Shown here one piece after another: positions 1 to 7,929 of a DNA stretch of 64,000 bases. Position numbers and translations under genes: made by a program. Under the pieces are notes generated by a model. It saw nothing but the letters and a program-made list of their open reading frames with translations. It was not told the origin of the DNA and did no database searches. The stretch spans positions 124,001-188,000 of the forward strand of contig NZ_BMDH01000001.1 in NCBI RefSeq assembly GCF_014635685.1. Reading direction: 5' to 3'. The DNA is from Galliscardovia ingluviei (GTDB lineage: Bacteria; Actinomycetota; Actinomycetes; Actinomycetales; Bifidobacteriaceae). Each line of letters opens with the position of its first letter. The stretch's first letter is position 1.

Positions 1-81
1 TGCCTGTGCGACAGCTGGTGAGCTGGTCTGAGACAGAGTGTACAAAGTTGCGCTGCGAATGAATGCTTGCTTGAGATTCAT
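1..81 (-). CDS. N-terminal fragment of an unidentified protein, cut by window edge
   Basis: An ATG at 81-79 on the minus strand opens a reading frame that stays open to the window edge (27 codons, beginning MNLKQAFIRS). A ribosome binding site of the AAGGAA type lies just upstream (AGAAAGGAACAACA before the ATG). The fragment is too short to name. The two LacI-type operators in the leader region suggest a sugar-regulated gene such as a transporter or glycosidase, but that is inference from the operators alone. Confidence 0.5.
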   Translation of the reverse strand, partial: MNLKQAFIRSATLYTLSQTSSPAVAQA

Positions 82-141
82 TGTTGTTCCTTTCTTGTGT
101 ATTTCTTCCTGACGATTATTACTATAGCGCAACCACAAGAT

Positions 142-161
142 TTGCGCAAGCGTTTGTGCAA
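142..161. promoter_or_regulatory. LacI-family type operator, copy 1
   Basis: The 20-base site TTGCGCAAGCGTTTGTGCAA is an imperfect palindrome around a central CG, the usual geometry of LacI/GalR-family operators. It recurs almost unchanged at 345-364. It lies about 60 bases upstream of the minus-strand start at 81, a sensible position for repression of that gene. No lacI-type gene is visible in the window. Confidence 0.5.
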
Positions 162-344
162 AGTACTTACCGGTTGGTTGGTACTATTGATGTTTACGGC
201 GTGTCGTATATAGAATTGTTGAAATATATGGGTTCTATTTATGAATATAAGATGAACTACAATAAACATGGCAGTGAGATACTGGAGAAAATGAGCTGTT
301 AATTACTTCACAAATACTTCTATTTAATAGTGGGTTATCAGTAA

Positions 345-364
345 TTGCGCAATCGTTTGCGCAA
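345..364. promoter_or_regulatory. LacI-family type operator, copy 2
   Basis: TTGCGCAATCGTTTGCGCAA matches the site at 142-161 in 18 of 20 positions and is the more symmetrical copy (half-site GCGCAA on each side of a central CG). The two centres are about 203 bases apart, a distance compatible with looping by a tetrameric repressor. Target gene unproven. Confidence 0.5.
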
Positions 365-504
365 CATGAGTATGGAAACGAAATATTGAAGTACGAGTTT
401 GTGCAAGCTTCTGCAGTTCGATAATACAGTTCAACGGTCTTGTATCAAACTGATAAATGTTTATAATCTCAAGTAGTACAAGACGATTGATAAGGGTGAG
501 TGTA

Positions 505-939
505 GTGGCGGAACGTAAAGGGAATACAACATCTCCATCAAATACTAGCGTTGGATCATCGAGAACAACTGCTCAAAAAACAGCAATACATAATCAACTG
601 CGTCAAACACAAGACTTTATTTCGGCTCAAGAACTCCATAAACAATTGCAAGAACAAGGCATACGCATCGGCTTGGCGACGGTGTATCGTCAGCTCAATG
701 CGTTAGCTGCAAGTGGTCATGCGGATACTTTGCGCATGGGTGGAGAGCAGCTGTTTCGAGATTGCGCAGAGCGCTCTCCGGAACATCACCATCATTTAGT
801 GTGCGAACAATGTGGTAAAACGGTAGATATAGAGCCGCCTGAGGAGCAATGGTTTACTCAAGTGGCACAGCATCATGGGTTCAAAGTGCGTACGCATGTT
901 ATAGAAATATTTGGTATATGCCAAGAGTGCGCACAATAG
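505..939 (+). CDS. Fur-family metalloregulator, probably Zur (FurB)-type
   Basis: A 144-residue DNA-binding repressor of the Fur family. The N-terminal half carries the winged helix (ISAQELHKQL, then GLATVYRQLNAL). The C-terminal half has the histidine cluster EHHHHLVC, a first CxxC (CEQC) and a second CxxC near the end (CQEC), which hold the structural zinc. I chose GTG 505 because AAGG lies 9 bases upstream; an earlier in-frame ATG at 457 has no good ribosome binding site. The compact length and the two CxxC pairs favour a zinc-sensing Zur, but Fur or PerR cannot be excluded from sequence reading. It stands alone, with no obvious metal transporter beside it in this window. Confidence 0.8.
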   Translation: MAERKGNTTSPSNTSVGSSRTTAQKTAIHNQLRQTQDFISAQELHKQLQEQGIRIGLATVYRQLNALAASGHADTLRMGGEQLFRDCAERSPEHHHHLVCEQCGKTVDIEPPEEQWFTQVAQHHGFKVRTHVIEIFGICQECAQ

Positions 940-1047
940 TGTATTTGCGTATGGTAGAAATACGGTAGAAGTAGTGCTTAGTGTTCTTTGGTGATAGTGT
1001 TAAGGCGCTAGGAAGAGTGTATTTATAACATAAGCAATTGAGGCAAT

Positions 1048-2160
1048 ATGGCACTGACGCAACGCGAAGAAGAAATATTGGCATGCATTGAGCAAAATCC
1101 AATGATTTCGCAACAGGAGCTTGCATCCATGCTTGGTATTACTCGTTCTGGTACTGCAGCACATATTTTTAATCTGATGCGCAAAGGATATATTCAAGGT
1201 AAGGGGTATATCGTCTCTCCAGCGCAGTATGTTGCCGTTGTTGGTGGTGTAAATATTGATATTCATGGTATGGCCAGTGAACACGTAGTGGGCTTAAGTT
1301 CAAATGTCGGGCATTTGGTTACTTCTGTTGGTGGTATTGCACGCAATGTTGCCTACAATTTAACAAGTTTTGGGATTAAGAATTATCTTGTGGCACTGTA
1401 CGGCGATGATGCCAATGGTAAATTATTTAAGGAAGATGCGCGGCATCACAATATTGATATTACTCGATCGTTGCAGGTGCATGATAAAGCCAGTCAGTAT
1501 CTATCGGTGGTTTCCGCTAGTGGAGAGCAGATTGTAGCGCTTGATGATATGGGGATTAGTTCGGGGATTACTCCTCAGTTTCTTCAGCAACGGTTAGGGT
1601 TGTTTACCCAAGCTGCGATCACTGTACTTGATACCAGTCTTTCGCAGGAAGCCATTGCATGGTTGTGTGAGCATGTGCATAAGCCAATATATGCGCGTGT
1701 AGTTTCTGTTAATAAGGCACAGCGATTAGTTTCGGTGCTTGACCGTATTGATACGTTAGTGTTAGCAGCTACAGAAGCGCAGCTTGTTTCTGGTATTGAT
1801 GTGCGCAGTGTAGATGATGCTGTGCAGTGTGTACGCGTGCTGTGTGAAGCTGGTGTACGCACAGTAGCGCTATTGCTTAATGCAAGCACTGCTGTTTTTG
1901 CTCAAGAACATGAAGTATGGTTGGCTCGTATTCCTGAGGAATTGCTCGGAAAGCATTTAAGTAATGGTGCGCCGACTGCAATATTGAGTACATTAGCATG
2001 GCAGTATATAGAACAAGAGCATACTTTTCAAGAGATTATTGGTATGGCAATGGCGAGTGCTTCTTTGGTGCTAGATAGTGTTGAAGCAACTTGTACTGAT
2101 ATGACTGCCGAACAAGTAGAGCGTCGGGCTTTGTCAATTGAAGTGCAGCGGGTGCAATAG
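1048..2160 (+). CDS. HTH-PfkB fusion: pseudokinase-type transcriptional regulator
   Basis: A 370-residue protein with an N-terminal winged helix (about residues 1-52; ISQQELASMLGITRSG is the recognition part), followed by a PfkB/ribokinase-fold domain starting at VAVVGGVNIDIHG. This is the architecture of E. coli YeiI-like and PsuK-like proteins. Here the GAGD anion-hole/catalytic-base motif is replaced by NGAPT near residue 306, and the KPN motif of helix entry is LAAT, so phosphotransfer is unlikely. Its closest visible relative is the next gene, with which it shares YGDDANGK, ITPQFLQ and the VS.xKAxR segment. I infer a tandem duplicate converted into a ligand-sensing regulator of the downstream operon. 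Confidence 0.75.
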   Translation: MALTQREEEILACIEQNPMISQQELASMLGITRSGTAAHIFNLMRKGYIQGKGYIVSPAQYVAVVGGVNIDIHGMASEHVVGLSSNVGHLVTSVGGIARNVAYNLTSFGIKNYLVALYGDDANGKLFKEDARHHNIDITRSLQVHDKASQYLSVVSASGEQIVALDDMGISSGITPQFLQQRLGLFTQAAITVLDTSLSQEAIAWLCEHVHKPIYARVVSVNKAQRLVSVLDRIDTLVLAATEAQLVSGIDVRSVDDAVQCVRVLCEAGVRTVALLLNASTAVFAQEHEVWLARIPEELLGKHLSNGAPTAILSTLAWQYIEQEHTFQEIIGMAMASASLVLDSVEATCTDMTAEQVERRALSIEVQRVQ

Positions 2161-2263
2161 TGTAGTTTGCATGTACAAAGTGGTGCATAACAGTACATTG
2201 TATTGAGCAACACGCAATAAACAAAAGTTGTGCTTAATAAACACATGTTGTATATTGGGTGTT

Positions 2264-2279
2264 GGTTAAACGCTTGACC
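2264..2279. promoter_or_regulatory. LacI-like palindrome overlapping the -35 of the catabolic operon
   Basis: GGTTAAACGCTTGACC is a near-palindrome with a central CG. Its last six bases, TTGACC (2274-2279), form a good -35 box, followed 17 bases later by GATACG. A repressor bound here would block the promoter of the kinase-to-permease operon. The half-site differs from that of the operators at 142 and 345, so a different regulator is implied. Confidence 0.4.
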
Positions 2280-2320
2280 TATGTGTAATCAGTGTGGATA
2301 CGATAGGAAGAGGAGGAAAT

Positions 2321-3289
2321 ATGGAAGCAATGAAGCCCCAAAAACCATACGCTATAGTTATCGGCGGCATGAATATGGATATTTGTGGTCGCCCTCATAC
2401 AACCGTAATTGATCGAGACTCAAACCCTGGTGTAGTAAGTTTATCTGCAGGTGGAGTAGGACAAAATATTGCACAAAATATGGCACATCTTGGCATACCA
2501 ACATATTTAATAACTGTCTATGGTGATGATGCCAATGGAAAATCATTAGCAGATGCATGCGCAGCAAATAATATTCATTTAGACTATGCTGCACAATTGC
2601 CTGGAAGACGTTCGTCTACCTATATGTTTATTACTGATGAAACAGGCGATATGTTAGTTGCGGTTAATGATATGGATATTTGTAAAGAAATAACACCGCA
2701 ATTTTTGCAAGAACGCCTTGAAGTGATCAATCATGCAGCCATCTGTGTACTTGATGCTAATTTAGAGCCTGAAACCCTTACATGGATTGGCGAACATGTT
2801 ACAGCGCCGCTTTTTGGAGATACTGTATCAACTATTAAAGCCCATCGTTTTGAGCCAATTCTAGATAAAATGACGATGCTCAAGCCAAATGATTTGGAAG
2901 CATCAGTACTTACCGGCATTAGTATCACTAATCAATACACTGCGGGTGCTGCGGCAAAGACCTTACTTGATCGAGGCGTTGCTCATGTATTTATATCGCT
3001 CGGGGCGCACGGCATGCTTTGTGCAAAACATAGCGAACAAGGATATGACTTTATCCATGTGCCTCCATACAAAACCAATATTGCTACAGCTAATGGTGCT
3101 GGCGACTCTGGTATGGCAGCAATAGTGTGGAGTTTCTTTGACAATCCAGATCGTGAATTGCAAGAAGTTGGGCGTATCGCACAAGCTGCATCAAGTATTG
3201 CTCTGGAATGCACTAAAGCAGTTCCAGATATCACTGTTGAGCGTATGTATAAGAAAATGCAAACTGATGTAGAAATCAACGCACAATAA
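2321..3289 (+). CDS. PfkB-family carbohydrate or nucleoside kinase
   Basis: A 322-residue sugar/nucleoside kinase of the ribokinase family, related to pseudouridine kinase PsuK. Visible motifs in order: GGMNMDICG at the N terminus, the substrate/PfkB signature AGGVGQNIAQNMAHLG, YGDDANGK, MLKPNDLEA, and the intact catalytic motif NGAGDSG near the C terminus, whose Asp is the base. ATG 2321 is chosen because AGGAGG ends 4 bases before it; an upstream ATG at 2294 has no such signal. It is the first gene of a tight run with the TrpF-like gene, alcohol dehydrogenase, nucleoside hydrolase and permease. The substrate is probably ribose, a nucleoside or a related pentose, inferred from this context. 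No PsuG partner is present. Confidence 0.8.
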   Translation: MEAMKPQKPYAIVIGGMNMDICGRPHTTVIDRDSNPGVVSLSAGGVGQNIAQNMAHLGIPTYLITVYGDDANGKSLADACAANNIHLDYAAQLPGRRSSTYMFITDETGDMLVAVNDMDICKEITPQFLQERLEVINHAAICVLDANLEPETLTWIGEHVTAPLFGDTVSTIKAHRFEPILDKMTMLKPNDLEASVLTGISITNQYTAGAAAKTLLDRGVAHVFISLGAHGMLCAKHSEQGYDFIHVPPYKTNIATANGAGDSGMAAIVWSFFDNPDRELQEVGRIAQAASSIALECTKAVPDITVERMYKKMQTDVEINAQ

Positions 3290-3376
3290 AGAGTACGCAA
3301 GAAAATCAGTGTGCGGCAAGGTTTTGCCAATACATTTCATTGAAAAATTATCAATATACCAATACAGGGGGAGACT

Positions 3377-4069
3377 ATGGTAGTTAAACAAATCTATTCC
3401 ATTATTGAATACGAAGAAGCATTGCAAACTATTGCAGCAGGCGCTGACCATCTAGGGCTTGTACCGATGCAACATGGAGGTGTACCAGCACATCGTGTGC
3501 CACTTGAGCGCGTCGATAAGATTTTTGCAGCATGCCGCGAACATGGTGTAGTAGCAGTGGCTATTATGCTCACCAATGATCCTGATGAGATGATCGAACT
3601 AGCCCAGCGCGTTAAGCCAGATATTTTGCATATTGCTGGAGATGGGTATGCAGCAGACGAGGCGTTTGCCCAGCGTCTGAAAGAAGCAGTGCCAGGGATT
3701 AAGCTGATGCAAGCGGTGCTTGTAGATAATGCTACCGCCATAGATCGTGCAAAACAATACGCGCAGTATTGTGATTTTATTCTCACCGACTCCGGACTCG
3801 CGCCTGATACCGGAATCGGAGCAAGTGGCCTTACTCACGATTGGAGCATTGATGCTGCAATCGTACGCGAATGTGGCAAGCCAGTTATTATGGCAGGTGG
3901 GCTTGGTCCAGATAATGTTGCAGATGCTATTAAACAGTGCCACCCATATGGCGTAGATTCACTAACAAAGACCAGTATTAAATACGAAGGTGGATTTATG
4001 CAAAAAGATATTGCACTGGTCAAGAAATTCTGCGAAGAAGCAGATAGAGCTGCATCCCAGCTTGCATAA
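3377..4069 (+). CDS. TrpF-like (phosphoribosylanthranilate isomerase-fold) protein lacking catalytic Cys
   Basis: A 230-residue TIM-barrel protein recognisable as TrpF family from its overall pattern: AGADHLGLV early, HDWS, and the phosphate-binding GGLGPDNV. Established TrpF enzymes use a Cys in a KICGIT strand and a later Asp. Here the first strand reads VKQIYSI with no Cys, while an Asp remains in ILTDSG (about residue 136). The usual VSSGVE phosphate loop is replaced by LTKTSIKYEGG. It sits between a sugar kinase and an iron alcohol dehydrogenase (17-base gap to the latter), not among trp genes. I infer an isomerase or epimerase acting on a sugar phosphate rather than tryptophan synthesis. 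Ribosome binding site GGGGGAG precedes ATG 3377. Confidence 0.7.
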   Translation: MVVKQIYSIIEYEEALQTIAAGADHLGLVPMQHGGVPAHRVPLERVDKIFAACREHGVVAVAIMLTNDPDEMIELAQRVKPDILHIAGDGYAADEAFAQRLKEAVPGIKLMQAVLVDNATAIDRAKQYAQYCDFILTDSGLAPDTGIGASGLTHDWSIDAAIVRECGKPVIMAGGLGPDNVADAIKQCHPYGVDSLTKTSIKYEGGFMQKDIALVKKFCEEADRAASQLA

Positions 4070-4086
4070 GCACAGTAGGAGTTGAA

Positions 4087-5277
4087 ATGGATTCATTATC
4101 AATATCCATGGTACAACCAGTGCAAGTAGTATACAGTGAGCATCTCGCGCAAAGCCTTGTCAGCATTTGCGATAGAGAAGGCTACTCCCGCGTGCTGGTG
4201 GTAACAGATAGTGTTATACATTCGTTAGCACCAGTGCAAGAGGCGATTGCTGCACTTGAACAAACTGGCAGGCAGATTGCAGTATTCGATAGCATACATG
4301 CAGATCCTCATATAGCAACGGTTGATGATGGAGCAGCACGCTATCGTGAACATCAAGCCGATTGTATTCTTGCCATTGGCGGTGGCAGTGTGCTCGATGT
4401 TGCACGAGGAATTGCCATTGTGGCGACGCATGGCGGCAGCATTGCCGACTATGTAGAACTCTCTGGTAGCAATGGTCAGCCAAAACGTCGCGCTACTCAA
4501 CGATGCCAGGGTCTTATCAGTGTGCCAACAACATCAGGTACAGGTAGCGAACTATCTAATGCGCTCATTGTAACTGATGAACATGGTAATAAACTTGCTG
4601 TGCTGGCAGATAATGCAACCAGCACATATGCGGTGCTCGACCCTACATTAACGCTTAATTTGCCGCAACGCATGACTATTGCTACTGGTCTTGATGCTTT
4701 TTGCCATGCTGCAGAAGGCTACCTATCGGCTTTAGCTAATCCGATAACGGATGCAATAGATGAAAAAGTTATGTTCTTACTCTATAACTATCTGCCTCGC
4801 GCAGTAGCTGATGGCAACGATCTTGAAGCTCGCCGTAGAGTAATGATTGCAGCAAGTCTGGCAGGTTGGAGTCTCAACCAAGCAGGTACTATTGTCGGTC
4901 ATTCAATAGCACATGTGCTGGGAGCTCAACATCACATCGTGCATGGAGAGGCAGTGGGCTATGCGCTACCAGCAGTTGTGGAATTTGTTGCTGACGTGCG
5001 TGAACACAAAGTACGGGAGATTGGCAAAATTTTGGGTGCGCAAATTCCAGACCATGCTCCCCTCGATCAGGTACGAGCTATTGTCGTTCGTGCCATTTTG
5101 GAATTTAGAGATTCTATGCTTGGACTACACCCATTTGAAGATTATGGCATTAGCCATGAAACATTAGTATCCTACGCGCCTGCAGTTGTTAATGAACGAT
5201 TTGCTGGTAACACGCCAAAACCAATAGATACTGCGGATGCCGCATGGTTACTAGAACGTTTTGGCAGTCGAAAATAG
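4087..5277 (+). CDS. Iron-containing (group III) alcohol dehydrogenase
   Basis: A 396-residue NAD(P)-dependent dehydrogenase of the Fe-ADH/glycerol dehydrogenase superfamily. The N-terminal nucleotide-binding domain shows AIGGGSVLDVARG, then VPTTSGTGSE. The C-terminal metal domain has the ligands in GLDAFCHAAEGY and in GHSIAHVLGAQHHIVHG. All features of an active enzyme are present. The family reduces aldehydes or ketones or oxidises polyols; the substrate cannot be read from sequence. It is preceded by AGGAG and lies 17 bases after the TrpF-like gene and 44 bases before the nucleoside hydrolase, so it belongs to the same transcript and probably acts on a carbon intermediate from the nucleoside sugar. 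Confidence 0.85.
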   Translation: MDSLSISMVQPVQVVYSEHLAQSLVSICDREGYSRVLVVTDSVIHSLAPVQEAIAALEQTGRQIAVFDSIHADPHIATVDDGAARYREHQADCILAIGGGSVLDVARGIAIVATHGGSIADYVELSGSNGQPKRRATQRCQGLISVPTTSGTGSELSNALIVTDEHGNKLAVLADNATSTYAVLDPTLTLNLPQRMTIATGLDAFCHAAEGYLSALANPITDAIDEKVMFLLYNYLPRAVADGNDLEARRRVMIAASLAGWSLNQAGTIVGHSIAHVLGAQHHIVHGEAVGYALPAVVEFVADVREHKVREIGKILGAQIPDHAPLDQVRAIVVRAILEFRDSMLGLHPFEDYGISHETLVSYAPAVVNERFAGNTPKPIDTADAAWLLERFGSRK

Positions 5278-5321
5278 ATTTCAAATACTGTGTACAGCAG
5301 GTATTTGCAGAAAGGAACACA

Positions 5322-6263
5322 ATGACAACACCGATTATTTTGGATTGCGATCCAGGACATGATGACGCAGTTGCTATTTTATTGGCAGTTGGTAATCCTG
5401 AAATCGAGCTACTAGGAGTGACCACTGTTGGCGGCAATCAAAGCCTTGAAAAGGTGACTTATAATGCTCGAGCTGTTTTAGAAAAAGCTCATGCAACTGA
5501 TATCCCAGTTTATGCTGGCTGCGATAGACCTATTGTGCGTACTCAAGAAGTTGCAGCATCCATTCATGGTGAAACGGGTCTTGACGGTGTTGAGCTTCCT
5601 GTGCCAAGCCGTCCACTTGAATCCACGCATGCTGTTAACTACATTATTGACACTATTATGAGCCACGAGCCGGGTACCATTACCTTAGTGCCGACCGGCC
5701 CTCTCACCAATATTGCTATGGCAGCACGCTTAGAACCAAGAATTGTTGAGCGTGTGAAAGAAATTGTATTGATGGGCGGTGGCGTTCATGAAGGCAATTG
5801 GAGTGCGGTAGCAGAATTTAATATTAAAGTTGATCCAGAAGCGGCACATATTGTGTTCAATGAGCCATGGAAACTTACTATGGTTGGTCTTGATGTAACG
5901 CATAAGGCTCTGTGCACTCCTCAAGTACAACAGCGTATTGAAAGTCTTGACACTGATTTGGCTCACTTTGTTTCTGGACTTATGGATTTCTTCCGTAAAA
6001 CATATCAGGACAATCAGGACTTCATTGATCCTCCAGTGCATGATCCTTGCACAGTAGCATACCTGATTGATCGTTCAGTAATTGAGACCCGCCGTTGCCC
6101 ACTCGATGTTGAAATTCATGGTGAAACCACGTTGGGTATGACTGTTGCCGATTTGCGAGGGCCAGAACCAAGTGAAGAAGAGTGCCATACACAAGTTGGT
6201 CTGGGTCTGCATGTTGAACGCTTCTGGGATTTGGTAACTGACGCTATCAAGCGTATCGGCTAA
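5322..6263 (+). CDS. Inosine-uridine preferring type nucleoside hydrolase
   Basis: A 313-residue ribonucleoside hydrolase that cleaves the N-glycosidic bond to give free base and ribose. The calcium-binding signature DCDPGHDDA lies at the N terminus, GVHEGNW and AEFNIKVDPEAA occupy the middle, and the conserved HDPCTVAYL is near the end; these are the standard active-site elements. Start ATG 5322 follows AAAGGAAC; longer in-frame starts overlap the previous gene without a ribosome binding site. The protein has no signal peptide and is cytoplasmic, so nucleosides must be imported, consistent with the permease gene 35 bases downstream. Base preference cannot be deduced with certainty. Confidence 0.9.
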   Translation: MTTPIILDCDPGHDDAVAILLAVGNPEIELLGVTTVGGNQSLEKVTYNARAVLEKAHATDIPVYAGCDRPIVRTQEVAASIHGETGLDGVELPVPSRPLESTHAVNYIIDTIMSHEPGTITLVPTGPLTNIAMAARLEPRIVERVKEIVLMGGGVHEGNWSAVAEFNIKVDPEAAHIVFNEPWKLTMVGLDVTHKALCTPQVQQRIESLDTDLAHFVSGLMDFFRKTYQDNQDFIDPPVHDPCTVAYLIDRSVIETRRCPLDVEIHGETTLGMTVADLRGPEPSEEECHTQVGLGLHVERFWDLVTDAIKRIG

Positions 6264-6298
6264 CACAAACTTCATATAGGAACCAAGTAAAAGGACAT

Positions 6299-7717
6299 AT
6301 GATGACTACTACAAAGTCAGAACCAATGTTAGATCAAGGTGGAAAATCTATTGTTGCCTTGATGACTGCTCTTATGGCTGCAATTTTCGCATTCCAGCTC
6401 AACGCTTCTATGCTTTCTCCAGCACTTACTACAATGCGTATCGAGTTGAATACCACCGATGCACAAATTGGTTTAACACAGACGGTGTTCTTCACATCAT
6501 GCGCAGTGTTTTCTCTATTCCTGCCGCGTTTAGGTGATTTAATTGGTCGCCGCAAAGTACTGCTGGGAATTTTGACACTTACCGCTGTGGGTTGCGCTAT
6601 TTCAGCACTATCTGTGAACGTAACCATGTTGATGATTGGACGTGTAGTTCAAGGTGTTGCTGGTCCTATTGTGCCAATGACACTGATTATGCTGCATCAT
6701 AAGGTTACTGAAGATGCACGGTATGCACGACTGATGGCAATCCTTACCTCGGTAAACGGTGGTATTGGCGGCGTAGATGCTATCTTGGGAGGCTGGCTTG
6801 CTGGCACATTCGGTTTCCGTTCAGTATTCTGGGTGATGGTTGGTGTAGCAGTGCTCGCCATTATCATGGTATTTGCATGGAGCGAGGAAAGCACCGCAAG
6901 TGAAACGCCAAAGATGGATTGGGCAGGTGTTATTTTCCTTGCCGCAGCATTCTTGGCAGCATATTTGGCCATCAATGAAATTCAGAAACTCGCTGACGCA
7001 AATTGGGTGCTGGTTATTGTAGAAATTGTTATCGCAGCAGTACTATTCGTGGTGTTCTGGAATGTGGAAAATCGTCAGCAGCACCCAATGGTTACTACTC
7101 ACTATTTGAAGCAGCGCCGTACTTGGGGTCTGTTACTGACCACACTGCTGACTATGACTGGTGTATTTGCCATTATGAACGGTATCGTTCCAGCACTTGC
7201 ACAAGATAGCGAATTTGGCACTGGTATGAGTGCTAGCGTAGTGTCCTTTGCTACACTGACACCATATGCTCTTGTTGGTTTAGCTTTTGGACCTGTTGCT
7301 GGTATTTTGGCTTCACGATTCGGCTATCGTATGGTGCTGCGTGGTGGTCTGATCGCCAGCGTAGTATTTGTGCTCTTCGGTATCTATTTATGCAAGGTTC
7401 CTAGCATTTGGGCTCTCGTTGTGTTGTCAGTTGCGCTAGGTATTTCTTATGCAGGCACTGCCAATATTATGCTTAACGGTTTGGGTATTGTGCTTTCCCC
7501 AGAGGATAATCCTGGATATCTGCCAGGTTTGAATTCTGGCGCATTCAATTTGGGTGCAGGTTTAAGCTATGCAGTACTGTATGCTGCTCAAAAGGCACTG
7601 ACTGCTTCTAGTGGCGCAACTGCAGGATATATTGCTGCGATGGTTGCTGGATTGATTCTATTAGCTCTGGCATTCTGCTCGTCATTGCTTATTCCTAAGC
7701 CAGCACAACACCAGTAA
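6299..7717 (+). CDS. MFS transporter, multidrug/sugar-type (DHA2-like)
   Basis: A 472-residue polytopic membrane protein of the major facilitator superfamily. Hydrophobic segments run through the whole length, starting at about residue 18. The loop between helices 2 and 3 carries GDLIGRRKVL, the MFS signature, and the RVVQGVAGP pattern follows in helix 4; the length and number of hydrophobic stretches suggest 12 to 14 helices. A GGACAT sequence precedes ATG 6299. As the last gene of the operon it is the likely importer of the nucleoside or sugar handled by the upstream enzymes, although DHA2 proteins are often exporters. It is followed by a strong bidirectional hairpin at 7801-7838. Confidence 0.85.
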   Translation: MMTTTKSEPMLDQGGKSIVALMTALMAAIFAFQLNASMLSPALTTMRIELNTTDAQIGLTQTVFFTSCAVFSLFLPRLGDLIGRRKVLLGILTLTAVGCAISALSVNVTMLMIGRVVQGVAGPIVPMTLIMLHHKVTEDARYARLMAILTSVNGGIGGVDAILGGWLAGTFGFRSVFWVMVGVAVLAIIMVFAWSEESTASETPKMDWAGVIFLAAAFLAAYLAINEIQKLADANWVLVIVEIVIAAVLFVVFWNVENRQQHPMVTTHYLKQRRTWGLLLTTLLTMTGVFAIMNGIVPALAQDSEFGTGMSASVVSFATLTPYALVGLAFGPVAGILASRFGYRMVLRGGLIASVVFVLFGIYLCKVPSIWALVVLSVALGISYAGTANIMLNGLGIVLSPEDNPGYLPGLNSGAFNLGAGLSYAVLYAAQKALTASSGATAGYIAAMVAGLILLALAFCSSLLIPKPAQHQ

Positions 7718-7800
7718 TACATATTGCGCGAAGCGGTTGTATGAGAGTGAAATACCCGCATACATAAATCAATAGTGTGCGTGAGCTTTGCGGACATATA

Positions 7801-7838
7801 ATAATCGGGGTTTTCCCATTGTGGAAGACCCCGATTAT
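7801..7838. terminator. Bidirectional terminator between MFS gene and purD
   Basis: Perfect 11-base arms ATAATCGGGGT (7801-7811) and ACCCCGATTAT (7828-7838), with further pairing in the loop (TTCC/GGAA). It lies between the convergent MFS and purD genes. Confidence 0.8.
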
Positions 7839-7929
7839 GTATAGCAAATGCAGTAGTTACGACTATGCATAGACGCGTAGTTGTACGTACAGATATGCAG
7901 GTACTGCAATCTTGCACATAGTGCCTTAC

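Larger units (their letters stand above)
82..504. other. Intergenic region between divergent genes
   Basis: About 420 bases between the minus-strand gene fragment and the Fur-type gene. Apart from the two LacI-type operators I see no convincing gene. Short open frames on both strands lack ribosome binding sites and recognisable motifs. Confidence 0.5.
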
